Assembly (NCBI RefSeq): GCF_032884065.1
Contig: NC_088873.1
Span: 6,401,011 to 6,465,010 of the forward strand
Source: Artemia franciscana
Taxonomy: Eukaryota > Arthropoda > Branchiopoda > Anostraca > Artemiidae
Direction of reading: 5' to 3'
DNA length: 64,000 bases
The first letter of the stretch is position 1. Each line of letters begins with the position of its first letter. The position numbers and the translations under genes are program-made. This document shows, one piece after another, positions 32,003 to 42,833 of the stretch. The notes under the pieces were generated by a model that worked only from the letters and a program-made list of their open reading frames with translations, had not been told where the DNA came from and made no database searches.

Positions 32003-32945
32003 AAATAAATAGTCTGCCTTCGAAATTGTTTTTGTCGCGAACCTAACTGGAAACTTACTGTCTCCCAGTTTTAAGAAGGAAAACCACATCTTAGCATAAG
32101 TAAATGATTTGTCTTCTTTTTTTCCACAGGTAACTATACCAAACCAGTGATCATAGAATACCGAAACTCTTGATATATGAGTTCTCTTCTAATTGGGGAG
32201 GACTCACTTTCATGGAAATTAAAATATTTACTGCCCTCTTTCAATTAATGAAAGGCATCACACCACAGGAAAATGGTGTGTTATGTCATTTTGGTCCAAC
32301 AATCATAAATCTTGGCCCAAAAATGACCAAAATAACAAGACAAATAAAATGTTATGTTCGCCATATGTTTTAAGTTCCCCATATGGAAAACCATATCAAC
32401 TTCCCCATATGAACTTCTCCTTTATTTAACTTCCCCATATGAAAGAGCATTTTAGAACATGAATTACAGCTCTCGTATCTCCCCTTTTTCCCTTAGAGAT
32501 GATCGTACACAACCAAAAGTTGTAAATAGTTATAACAGAGCTCATTTGAATGAAACTAAAATTTCTAGTTATCGTTTTTAAGTCAAGAAAGAGATCGCAC
32601 CGCCGCAAAGCGTCACTTTCTTTCACAAAACAATACTTTTTTGCAAAATACAGTCAAATAGTCCGTGATTTGAAATTACTGTATAGTCAATTAATAGAAC
32701 TATTAGAATATGTAGATCTATACAGATTGTTTAATAAGGTATGTGGATGGATATACTGTACGTAAAAGGGCCAAAAAATCTATTTTTCTCTTTTCCTGTT
32801 TTTTTAATATAGATGTTAATGCAACAAAAATATGTCTGCTATTAGTCGTTTGCTGCTATGACATATTCATCACCCCCCCCCCCCTAAATTTTAATGGACA
32901 GAGAAGGAAATTTAATGGGATGACTTGAAAAAAATTCAGAAATTA
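32003..32945. other. Sequence without a recognisable gene
   Basis: Contains four short repeats of ttccccatatg (32,371-32,442) and an oligo-C run at 32,872-32,884. Confidence 0.4.
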
Positions 32946-32949
32946 AATA

Positions 32950-33239
32950 AAAAATTCAATTGAAAGTAAGGAGCAACATTAAAAACTAACTGAAATCATT
33001 TGGTACAGGGGGGCCACCCCTTCCTCAGCCCTCACTCTTTACGCTATATTCATAACATTCTTTATTGCCATTCTTTAACTTTACCAACACTACTCATTTG
33101 AATTCAACAGCCCTAATGTTTGAGCAGCCTTTCTTAAAAAAATTATGACAAAAGTCAAAATTAGCGTAAAGAGCGAGGGTTGAGTAAGGGGTAATCCCCT
33201 CACACACAGGATAATTTTTGTTCCATTTAAATTTGTTAA
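32950..33239 (+). repeat. Family R-A, copy interrupted by another element
   Basis: The left arm is gaaagtaaggagcaacatta, then ccctcactctttacgct. The inverted arm is tagcgtaaagagcgagggtt, then ggataatttttgttcca. The repeat breaks at about 33,239, and its expected end (ttaaactttaatgttgttcc) resumes at about 33,910. A foldback element (33,240-33,908) therefore sits inside it. Confidence 0.7.
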
Positions 33240-33908
33240 AATTCTAGCTTAGCTACTTTTCACTATCTTGGAAAGGGGTTAGGTTAGGAAAAAGTAACTT
33301 TCAGGGATGGGTTTACAGACTAAAGTATGTCCACAGAGGCTATTTTGAATTACCTACCCCCACTCCTCCCCCCTCTAGAGGGCAGTGACTTTTGATGACC
33401 TCTAAAATCTTTGTGTTATTAAAGTGAAAACTTGCAGAATAGATCTTATGCTTAAATGAAGTACGACAAAGCTGTTTTCAGCTTCACAACTTCGTTTAAT
33501 CCAAATTTATAAGGTTTCTAAGTTCTGCAAATAAATTCCCTAAATTTAGAAGAAAAAAAAAACATATTGATACGGCTTAAAATTGTATTAAAACAACATG
33601 AACTGCATTTTCAAGACTAAAACCAGAGAAAAAGAAATTGATAGGTGAAAATTAACATAAAATGTTGTTTTGTCAAAATTTCATATAGGTATAGTAGGTA
33701 TATCTGTAGTAGGTATATAATAGGTATATAGGTATACCTTTCAAATAGGCAACTTTTTTTAAAACTTCAAAATCAGAAAAGGGTTAACATAGAAGTTTGG
33801 CAACACCTTCCCAGAGTATATTTTTGGCCCTGGATCCATTACTGCAAGTTTCATTTTCCAAGCCTAACCCCTGTCCAAGATAGCAAAAAGAAGCTAAACT
33901 AGAAGTTT
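33240..33908. mobile_element. Foldback element R-E, about 670 bp
   Basis: The left end (aattctagcttagctacttt, then ctatcttggaaaggggttag) and the right end (cctaacccctgtccaagata, then gaagctaaactagaagtt) are inverted over roughly 80-100 bp. The interior contains an aggtatat minisatellite (33,686-33,738). No protein is encoded. A right-end fragment of the same family lies at 37,884-38,000. Confidence 0.75.
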
Positions 33909-34078
33909 ACCTTAAACTTTAATGTTGTTCCTTAATTTTAGTTAAAAACTTGTTTTTCATATTTTAGAATAAGAATATGAAAGTATAGTACCATTAGATT
34001 CCTTATTTACAATCTTTTCAAGAATCATATTCGACTTTCTGACAATGCACACTCCTTTTAATGGTTCAAGATATAGCC

Positions 34079-34291
34079 AAAAGTAAAACAGTTCAAAATA
34101 GGGATGATACCTTTTAATTGACAGTGAATAGATATAAAATTATTTAACTGGATATTTCGAACACATATACAGTGTTCATCATCAGCAGTAAAACTGCTGA
34201 TGATGAACTGTTTTACCTATTTTTACCCTATTTTGAACTGTTTTACTTTCGTCATGGAAAGGCAGTGTGGTCTTCGAAGTTATCTACGTCG
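34079..34291. mobile_element. 213-bp hairpin insertion with 11-bp flanking repeat
   Basis: aagatatagcc occurs at 34,068-34,078 and 34,292-34,302. Inside are 23-bp perfect inverted arms (34,081-34,103 and 34,226-34,248) and, nested, a 16-bp-stem hairpin with a three-base loop (34,174-34,208; gttcatcatcagcagt). The form is that of a very small foldback element. Confidence 0.65.
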
Positions 34292-34839
34292 AAGATATAG
34301 CCTTAGGACATATATAGAACTAAAAGAAAAAACTAAAACTATGATATTATTAATTCATAATATGTAGTATGTTTCTATATCATCTCAAATAACATATATC
34401 CACAATTCTATTGTAATGACCCCAGACGAAACTGGATTTCATTGAGTCAAGACCACAGCTACCCAATGGCTGTTACATATTGGGCAAGGAGAGGAAAAAC
34501 AACGAAGAAATTTATTTGGTCGGGCTAAACGTGAAACGATCAGGGGGTGGGGGTGTATTGTCGAAGAAAGAATATGATGTTTGAAAACATTACAAAACAA
34601 GCAGGGGTGTAATTTGGTATGGGGCAGGGGACAATTGTCCCTTCCATACCTTTGTTTCCCCTTTCCCCTGACCCCGTCCGGATGAAATTTAGTTTTTCCA
34701 AAAATCGTCAGTAAAAGTCTCGTCACAAGCTGTCTAAATTGCGTATTACTGCATATTGCAAGATTTTGATTATCGCATATGGTTTCTTTGTCATTGTTAG
34801 AGAAGCACATCCATTTTTTAGCTTTCTAAAATCGCCCTC

Positions 34840-35112
34840 CAACGAGACTAAAAATGCGTAAAGCGGGCTTCCTTACAGGTAACATTACCTATAGAGTGAA
34901 ATGTATTAGTCCATGATCCCCTCGGGAAGCAGGGCGAGGTCTGTGTTCTATATTTATTCAGCAGGGTGATAAAACTAAAAAAAATCTCAAACGAGGTTTA
35001 TTAAATAAATATAGATTACAGACTTGCCCCACTGCCCGCAGGACTCACGGACTCCTTCTATGGGTAATGTTACCTGTATGTAAACCCACTACGTATTTTT
35101 AGTTTTCCTCAT
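34840..35112. mobile_element. Foldback MITE, about 270 bp
   Basis: The left arm (actaaaaatgcgtaaagcgg, then acaggtaacattacctatag) is answered by the right arm (tatgggtaatgttacctgta, then acccactacgtatttttagt). Similarity extends inwards through a gcagggcgaggtctgt-like and a ctatatttatt word on both sides, so nearly the whole element is palindromic. Confidence 0.8.
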
Positions 35113-35442
35113 GGAGGAGGAGGGTCAACCAGAAATGGATGCGCTCCTAGAATTAGCATTTCTAAGTACTATAGTATGGAAACTATACTTCCAGTTTACA
35201 GCTTTAGACAGCTTGTGACGAAACTAAACATTTACCAAATCTTCTTCAAAAGTAGAGAGATATATGATTTGGGCTCTAAATTTGCACATCAGGGGGGGGG
35301 GGGGTTGCAGTGATGTAATTTCGTCAAAATCCTCGTTGGGGGGGGGGTAAAGTTGGAGTCAATTTTCCCAAATCAACTGAAAATGACAGTGAAAACTGGA
35401 AAATGATCCATATATTACCCTAAAGACTTGCTTCGACTTGAC

Positions 35443-37147
35443 TTAATGCTCCTGCCGAAATGCTTCCGGTGTCAAGAGTGATGCTATATGGTACCCACAT
35501 TTAGACCTTTCTCTTGTAAGGATGTGGACGTCCTCCTGAATATTTGCCATGGCTAAGAAGGCACCTTTCGTGTCCTTCCATCTGGTTGGGGGATGACCTT
35601 TTGGGCGTTTCCCGACGTGCACCAAGGAATCAAATTCAAAAATCGTTCGTGCGGGAGTGTCGGGGGGCATGCGAAGGAGATGTCCGTACCAGCGTAGTGT
35701 TCGTTGGGCGAGTTGGACTGAGAAGGGTGTTTGAGCAGCTAACGCCAAGAGGTTCTCGTTGCTAACAAAATCGTGCCAGCGTAGTCCTTCAATGCGGCGA
35801 AGATGTTTTGTTTGGGCTATATTTGGCAATTTGTTTGGGCTTTGGCAATTCGGTGCATTAGATCTTTGAGGATTGATTTGTCATTTGAGAGGATAGCCAA
35901 GATATGTAAATTCCTCAACAATCTCAGCTGGTTTGTCACCGACCATTAGGACTGACGGGGGCCGCTGTGAGTTACAGGGTTCAACAAACATCACTTTGGT
36001 CTTCTGCCAATTAATCGACAGCCCTATCTTTAAGGCTTCATCAGCAAGGATCTGTAGGGCTTTTGTGAGCTTTGACGGTGAATCGGAGACAAGAGCAAGG
36101 TCATCGGCATAGTCAGCGTCTGAAAGTACTCTATCGCCGTAATGCAACCCAAACTGGAGGTGGTTTACGGTCCGAGTCATAATGTAGTCGATGACACAAT
36201 TAAATAGCTCTGAAGCAGCAGCACAGCCTTGACGGACACCAGTATTGATTTCAAATGATGAGAAAAGCTCGAAAAGGTTGCGGTGCTTTGCTAGCAGTCC
36301 CGTTGTTTTCAATATGAGCCAGAGTGATTGCCGGTCGACAGAATCGAAAGCAGCCTTGAAATCCACAAAGGCAACATATGCTTTTTGTTTAAATTCTCTA
36401 TTCTTTTCTATCAGCTGCCGCATTGTGAATATTTGCTCCACGGTGGACCTTCCTGGCATGAAGCCAGCCTGTTGGATTCTTTGTTGGCTTCTGAGGAAAG
36501 TGGTACAGTGGTCCAGGAGGGTCATAACGAAGAGCTTCCCGGGCACAGAGAGTAGTTCGATGCCACGATAGTTGGAGCAGATTCTGCGACTGCCTTTCCG
36601 TTTCCAGAGAGGCACAATGATGCCCGCTCGCCAGTCTTTTGGAATCCATTCTGTACGAAATACTATAGAGAACATTATTTGGAGCCAGAGAGGGATCGCT
36701 GCCGTACCATATTTCAGCAGTTCTGCAGGGATACCACAGACTCCTGGGGCTCGGTTGTTTTTCATCCGTTTCAGAGATTTCAGGATTTCCGTAGAGGTGA
36801 AAGGATGTTGCACACTTTCACACGGGATCTCATGGGTGCTGGATGCAACTTGAAGAAGGTCAGGGTCGGGCTGGCTAACAGTCTATGTTTAGAAGTGAAG
36901 AGAAGTGATCCTTCCAGACAGACAGTTGAGCACTCTCGTCAGTGAGAATATCTCCATCATTAGATGTGCTAGGGCCTAGGGAGGATGGCTTTCCATCTGT
37001 AAGATCCTGAAGGTGTTTGTATAGAGCACATGTGTCAACCTTTCTGGCGGTGTCCTCAAGATCGGCGGCCTTTTTCTCGGTGAACAGCTTTCTGTCTCTA
37101 TGGAGGAATTTACTTCTTACGCCAGTTAGACGTCTGCAGGTAACCAT
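35443..37147 (-). pseudogene. Broken LINE reverse transcriptase
   Basis: The segment at 36,875-37,147 covers the linker before the RT (KKAADLEDTARKVDTCALYK). The segment at 35,881-36,813 covers the RT core: NNRAPGVCGIPAELL, NYRGIELLSVPGKL, FVDFKAAFDSVDR (catalytic Asp), TGVRQGCAAASELF and the YADD box in DADYADDLALVS. The segment at 35,443-35,829 is the C-terminal part with TLRWYGHLLRMP. Frames shift near 36,887 and near 35,884, and a stretch between RT and C-terminus (expected after the KSILKDLMHRIAKAQT reading) is deleted. It cannot encode one protein. Confidence 0.9.
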
Positions 37148-37376
37148 GTCCTTCGCTAGGCGTGCTTTGCGACGTTGATCAGTAACATCTAGAGTTTCCT
37201 GCGATATCCAGGACTTTTTCTGGGCTTCAGACGACCGATAGTACTTTCAGCCGAAAGCAATACGCCGTCCTTGAATAGTTGCCATGCTTCTTCAGATTCT
37301 GAAATTTCGGGAGTTTCAATAGGTATAGGGCTTGTCATGTAGGCGAATTTCAGGGCTCTAGAGGGAGAAGTGGAGG
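35443..37376 (-). mobile_element. 5'-truncated LINE, second family
   Basis: This is a non-LTR retrotransposon remnant on the minus strand, distinct in sequence from the RTE copies. Its 5' end stops near 37,376 next to a foldback element. Its frame is recognisable through three separated segments. Clade assignment was not possible by eye. Confidence 0.85.
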
Positions 37377-37390
37377 TGGGTACTTTAAAA

Positions 37391-37875
37391 GGTCAATGTT
37401 CCTATTACCTTAACAAATGTTTAGGGTCATGAAACTATTGTTAATAGATGCATTTTGACTTTGGAACATCTTTTCTCTCTTTCAAAACTACCACAAACTC
37501 ACCGTTATGGAGTTGTTCCGGCCCAAATATCCTGTATTTACACATATATAGAATTGCAATCATTTCCGTTTTCGTTGATCGGATATTTGAAATCGCGAAT
37601 CTGTAATAGTTTAGAAACAAATTTGGGCTATATTTTTGCACATCAGGGGAGTGGGGTAAAGCTTAGCATATATTAAATACGTAAACTAACCATTGCTCTG
37701 CTTAATATATGCTATATTTTATCCCCCCCCCCAATATGCAAATATATAATAACTCCATAACGGTGAGTTTGCGGTAATTTTGCAAGAGAGAAAAGATGTT
37801 CAACAAGTCAAAATGCATCTATTAACAATAGTTTCATGACCCTAAACAATTGTTCAGGTAATAGGAACATTGACC
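37391..37875. mobile_element. Foldback element R-G, copy 1, 485 bp, with 8-bp duplication
   Basis: The ends are inverted and begin ggtcaatgttcctattacc on both strands. The arms continue through tagggtcatgaaactattgt and aatagatgcattttgact, about 130 bp in all. ctttaaaa flanks both sides exactly (37,383-37,390 and 37,876-37,883). The interior holds a stretch similar between copies (acacatatatagaat, gttgatcggatatttgaaat) and an oligo-C run. No coding capacity. An 8-bp duplication occurs in hAT, P and Merlin transposons, and the class is open. Confidence 0.88.
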
Positions 37876-37883
37876 CTTTAAAA

Positions 37884-38000
37884 TACCTTCCCGGGATATA
37901 GGCCTACTTTAGCCTGTACACCCATCCCCAAAAGTTTCAATTTCTTAACCTAACCCCTTTCCAAGATAGCAAGAAGTCACTAAACTAGAATTAATTTTAC
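37884..38000. mobile_element. Right-end fragment of foldback family R-E
   Basis: taccttcccgggatata, then cttaacctaacccctttcca and agaagtcactaaactagaat follow the right end of the element at 33,240-33,908. The left part is missing. Confidence 0.65.
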
Positions 38001-38009
38001 CGCAAAATA

Positions 38010-38730
38010 TACTAACTATGATTATTCCGCATATTATAAAGTAAGAATTGTTTTCTTAACATGTTTCCTTATCTCCAGGTAGCTATCTAGGCATATAGCG
38101 TCAAAACTAAGATAAGCCTGCATAACTCAAGCATCCAGAGAAAGGGGTCAGTTTTCTTTAGTATATCTTTACCTTTATGGCACTACATGGCTCATTTTTC
38201 AGTTTTCAGTGTCATTTTCATTTGATTTTGGAAAAGTGGCTCCAAATTTGCCCCCTTCTTCGCCCTGAGGAGTTTGAAAAAATTATACCACTGAAAATGG
38301 GGAACCTAATGGTATAACACTTCTATTTTACTAAGATTTTTGGTTTTGTGGAACTGCCAAACTAAAGTGGTAACAATTATGCTGATTCCATAGAAATTAT
38401 TTCAAAATAATACACACATGCGTATCAAATTCTATGTGCCATCGATCTTTTTTTTTATTTGTTTTAATTATAGAATTATTTCTTTCAATTTTAGCAAATT
38501 CCCTAATATCATATACTTAAAGTGCCACAAAAACATCTGTTACACGAAATAAGATAACTTACTTTTGTTATGAGCTAAATCCTTTTAAAATACCTTCAGC
38601 GATACAGACATTCAAAGCAAACTCGCAATATTATCAACGTTGGTATGACTTCATTTGCGTATGCTTAGGTTGTGAGGAGTCGGTCAGTTCCGTCTTGTTT
38701 AGTCGAATGCAAAATCGATTGTGTGTTTTA
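38010..38730. other. AT-rich sequence, no gene seen
   Basis: Nothing was recognised between two foldback copies. Confidence 0.35.
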
Positions 38731-38735
38731 AAGTT

Positions 38736-39277
38736 GGTCAATGTTGCTATTACCTAAACAGTAGCTTAGGGTCATGAAACTATTGTTAATAGATGCATTT
38801 TGACTTTTTGAACATCTTTTCTCTCTTGAAAAATTACCGCCAATTCACTGTTATGGAGTTATTATATATTTGCATATTAGGGGGGGGGGGTAAAATATAG
38901 CATATATTAAACAGAGCAATGGCCCGAATATACTGTATTTTCACATATATAGAATAGCAATCATTTCCATTTTTGTTGATCGGATATTTGAAATCGCGAA
39001 TCTGTAATAGCTTAGAAACAAATTTGGGCTATATATTTGTACATCAGGGGGACGGGGGTGAAGCATAGCATATATTAAATGTGTAAACTAACCGTTGCTG
39101 TATTTAATATATGCTATGCTTGAACCCCCCCCCTAATGTGCAAATATATAATAACTCCATAACGGTGGGTTTGCGGTAATTTTTCAAGAGAGAAAAGATG
39201 TTCAGAAAGTCAAAATGCATCTATTAGCAATAGTTTCATAACCCTAAGCAATTGTTCAGGTAATAGGAACCTTGACC
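38736..39277. mobile_element. Foldback element R-G, copy 2, 542 bp
   Basis: It has the same ends as copy 1 (ggtcaatgttgctattacct on the left, inverted on the right). The flanking octamers ttaaagtt and ccaaagtt agree at 6 of 8 positions, so the target duplication has decayed. It is longer than copy 1 by an extra inverted stretch around 38,850-38,930. Confidence 0.85.
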
Positions 39278-39279
39278 CC

Positions 39280-39740
39280 AAAGTTAATTATCGTTAATTC
39301 AGTTAGTATAACGAGCCCCAAACACAAACCCCTATTTTTAAAGGGAAAGAAAGGTTTGTTACACAAACCAACACAGTATCTAGAGGGACTGCAGGGGTAT
39401 TTTGAATCGGAGTATGTAGTGAAGCTTTCTTAAACAAAGCACCCTATCCGTAATTCTAAACCCGAAGGGCGAAGAGACCTAGAGAGTATATGAATAATGA
39501 TGAAAAATATTTCATTGAGTCAATGCAGTAACTGACCTGAAGACGTAACTGACCTGACCTGACGTAACTGGCTGAACAACAAACCTGGTTGCATTGGTTC
39601 GTAACGTCCTATTTTGTAGTTATCGAAATTTTACTATTTTGGTTGTATTGAAATGTAACACGAAAAGATTCTTTTAATAAAACGGTGGACTAAATACTAA
39701 GAGAGGTGTAAAGGATGAATGAAAATTGGTATGAGTAACG
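39280..39740. other. Sequence without a recognisable gene
   Basis: A small tandem (gtaactgacctga) lies at about 39,528-39,570. Confidence 0.4.
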
Positions 39741-39744
39741 GTTG

Positions 39745-41465
39745 GGTTCTATGCGTTTACCCCCCCCCCCTTCACGGAAAATATCCCCGTGGAATTTGAC
39801 GCCCAGAACAACCTACCAAGTTTCATCCCGATCTCTCCACTCTAAGCGTTTGCCAATATTTCTGGTTTCCCCCTCCATCTCCCCTCAATGTTAACAGATC
39901 TGGCCCAGATTTGAAATAAAAGCTCTGAGACATGAGTTCCTTCAAAATATCAAATTTCATTAAGATACGGTCACCCGTTCTTTCTCAATTTCTCCAAATT
40001 AACAGCCCCCAGTTCCCCCAAAGAGAACGGATTCGTTCCAATTATGTCAATCACGTATCTATAACTTGTGCTTATTCTTCCTATCGAGTATCATCCCGAT
40101 CTCTCCACTTCTAAGCGTTTTCCAAGATTTCTGGTTTCCAAGATTTCTGTTTCCCCCTCAAAACCTATATAAACCCGGATCCGATTCGAATTGAAAATGG
40201 AGCATCTGAGACATAAGATTCTTCTACATAACAAGTTTCATTAAGATCCAATCACCCATCCGTAAGATACCTCAATTTTCACGTTTTCCAAGAATTTCGG
40301 TTTCCCTCTCCAACTCCCCCAATGTCACCGGATCTGGTCGAAATTTAAAATGAGAGTTTTAAAGCACAAGATCCTTATAAATATCAAATTTCATTAAGAT
40401 CTGAGTCACCCGTTCGTAAGTTACAAATAACTCATTTTTTCTAATTTTTCCGAATTACTCCCCCCCCCCCCAACTTCACCAAAGAGAGTAAATCCGGTCC
40501 GGTTATTTCAGTCACGTGTCTTGGGCTTGTGCTTATTCTTCCCACCAAGTTTCATCCTGATCTCTCCGCTTTGAACGTTTTCCAATATTTCCGGTTCCAC
40601 CCCCTCCCCCCCGATGATACTGGATCCAGTCGGAATTTAAAGTAAGATATCTGAGCTACAAGGTCCTTCTAAATATGAAATTTCATTAAGATCCGATCCC
40701 TCCTTCCTAAGTTAAAAATACCTTATTTTTTCTAATTTTTCAGAATTAACCCTCCCCCAACTCTCCCAAAGAGAGTGGATCCGATCTGGTTATGTCAATC
40801 ACGTATCAAGGACTTGTGCTTAGTTTTCGCGCCAATTTTTATCCCGATCCCTCCGCTCTAAGCGTTTTCCAAGATTTTGGGCTCCCCCAATGTCACCAGA
40901 CCCGATCGAGATTTAAAATAAGAGCTATGAGACACGATATCCTTCCAAACATCATATTTCATTAAGATCCGATCACTCCTTCGTAATTTAAAAATACTTC
41001 GTTTTTTCTAATTTTTCATGATTAACCCCCCCCCCCAAACTCCCATAAAGAGAGCAGATTCGTCCCGGTTATGTCAATCACGTACCTATGACTTGTGCTT
41101 ATTTTTCGCGCCAAGTTTAATCCCGATCCCTCCACACTAAGCGTTTTCCAAAATTTTAGGTCCCCCCAACTCCCCCTAATGTCACCGGATCCGGTTGGGG
41201 TTTAAAATAAGAGCTTCGAGACACGATATCCTTCAAAACATCAAATTTCATTAAGATCCGGTAACCCGTACGTAAGTTGAAAATACCTCATTTTTTCTTA
41301 TTTTTCCGATTTACCGTCCCCCCACTCCTCCCAGATGATCGAATCGGGGAAACGAAAATTTATAATTTAGTCTGGTCTGGTTCCTGATATGCCTGCCAAA
41401 TTTCATCGTCCTAGCTTACCTGGAAGTGCCTAAACTAGCAAAACTAGAGATACCAAGATACCAAG
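39745..41465 (+). repeat. Family R-F array, copy 1
   Basis: Units of roughly 280-290 bp (one shortened to about 160) are each marked by atttcattaagatccgatca, an attttttctaatttttc block, an oligo-C tract, a gagagcggatccgttccggt-like block, gtgcttatttt and tccctccactctaagcgttt. The recurring attaagat words are near 39,958, 40,236, 40,394, 40,684, 40,962 and 41,252. The array ends in ataccaagtgcca, half of the terminal palindrome seen in the other copies. Confidence 0.85.
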
Positions 41466-41479
41466 TGCCAAAAAAAAAC

Positions 41480-42190
41480 AGTTTAATATACTTATTCTTA
41501 TATTTAGTCCTTAGTCCTAATACTTTTTTATTTATTATAAGTCAAAAAAGTGAAAGCAATTAAAATATATTTTGTTTCCAGTAAAGTGCAAATTATGTTC
41601 TGATCTTGAGGTGTGGGGGTTGTCTGTCCTACTTATGTTAATTTATGCTTATTTTGAATTTTACTCGCTTATTTATTCTAATTTCTGTTCGTTTTGGGCT
41701 TAATTTATTTTTTGATGGGGATTTATGATAGGTTTACGCTTGGAAAATATTTGAATTTATTTTTACTCATTTTTGACTAAACGAAGGTCTTTACTTCTCT
41801 TTAACAAATTTATCTTTTTGAAAAAGTTTGTTTTTAGTTAAAAGGATCCCAATTCCCCCAAACATTCCATTCTAGCTGAAAGTTCCACTCAGAAAGCTTC
41901 TTGTGGACGGTCTCGGGCGAGAACTTTTTCTTAGCGGACTTCAATTTTTGAACCTTTAAAATTTATTTTGAACCTTTAAAATTTATTTCTACTCATTGTT
42001 GACAGAAAGGAGCTCTTTACTTTTCTTTAAAGAATTCAATTTTTGGAATTTTTTTTTAATTAAAAGAATTGCAATTCCCCCAAACATTCCATTCTAGGTG
42101 AAAATTCCATCCAGAAAACTTCTTGTGGACGATCTTGGGTGAGATTTTTTTTTTTTTTAGCGCACTTTCATTTGAAACAGACTTTAATTT
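41480..42190 (+). repeat. Family R-D with a 219-bp tandem duplication
   Basis: The R-D block (attccattctagctgaaagt, cttcttgtggacggtctcgg) at about 41,866-41,955 recurs at about 42,085-42,170. Confidence 0.65.
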
Positions 42191-42249
42191 TTTATCGTTT
42201 TAAAGATAATGCCGGTAATCCCATAGTTTTTTAGCAAAAAGCCCCCCCA

Positions 42250-42600
42250 TCCATCCCCTATTTGAAAGTTGCTCTCGCAGAAACTTCCCTCTAAAAAATA
42301 CATCCAATGAAAGATTCCCCACACCCTACAGAAAGACATATACAATTCCAACCCAGTAAAAACATACCCTGTACGATTCCCCTTAACATCTCCACATCCA
42401 AAATTGATCCGGTAAGACAAATAAAAATAGTCTCGTGTAGCAATTCTAGCAAAATCCCGCAGTGTAAACTTTCCCCTGGAAAGTTCAGCCCTGGAAACTT
42501 CCCTCCCCACGAAGAAGTCTCTCTGTGGAAAGTCCCCATAGCTGAAAATTCACCCCCCTCCTTTGGAAAAGTGTATATATGCTTCCCAATAACAAATGCC
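42250..42600. repeat. C-rich gaaactttcccc-type repeats
   Basis: Short, irregular repeats of gaaa(c/g)ttccc-like words resemble those at 44,880-45,030 and on the opposite strand at 54,420-54,860. Open frames on both strands are by-products. Confidence 0.5.
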
Positions 42601-42833
42601 ATACGTAAACAATGGACAAACTTCTTGACTTACAGACCTTTCTCCAAGAGTTGTGAGGGGTCATGTAATCCCCGTTTAAAAAAAAATCCATCTGCTCATT
42701 CAGTAAAAACTATATTGCAACATTTTTGTTAAACATTTATTGTAAAAAAAAAACTATTTCTGTTCAAAAAATTTGAATATTCTAATTTTGTCTAAAATTT
42801 CACTTACAATCCAACATCTTAATTCTTAAATTA

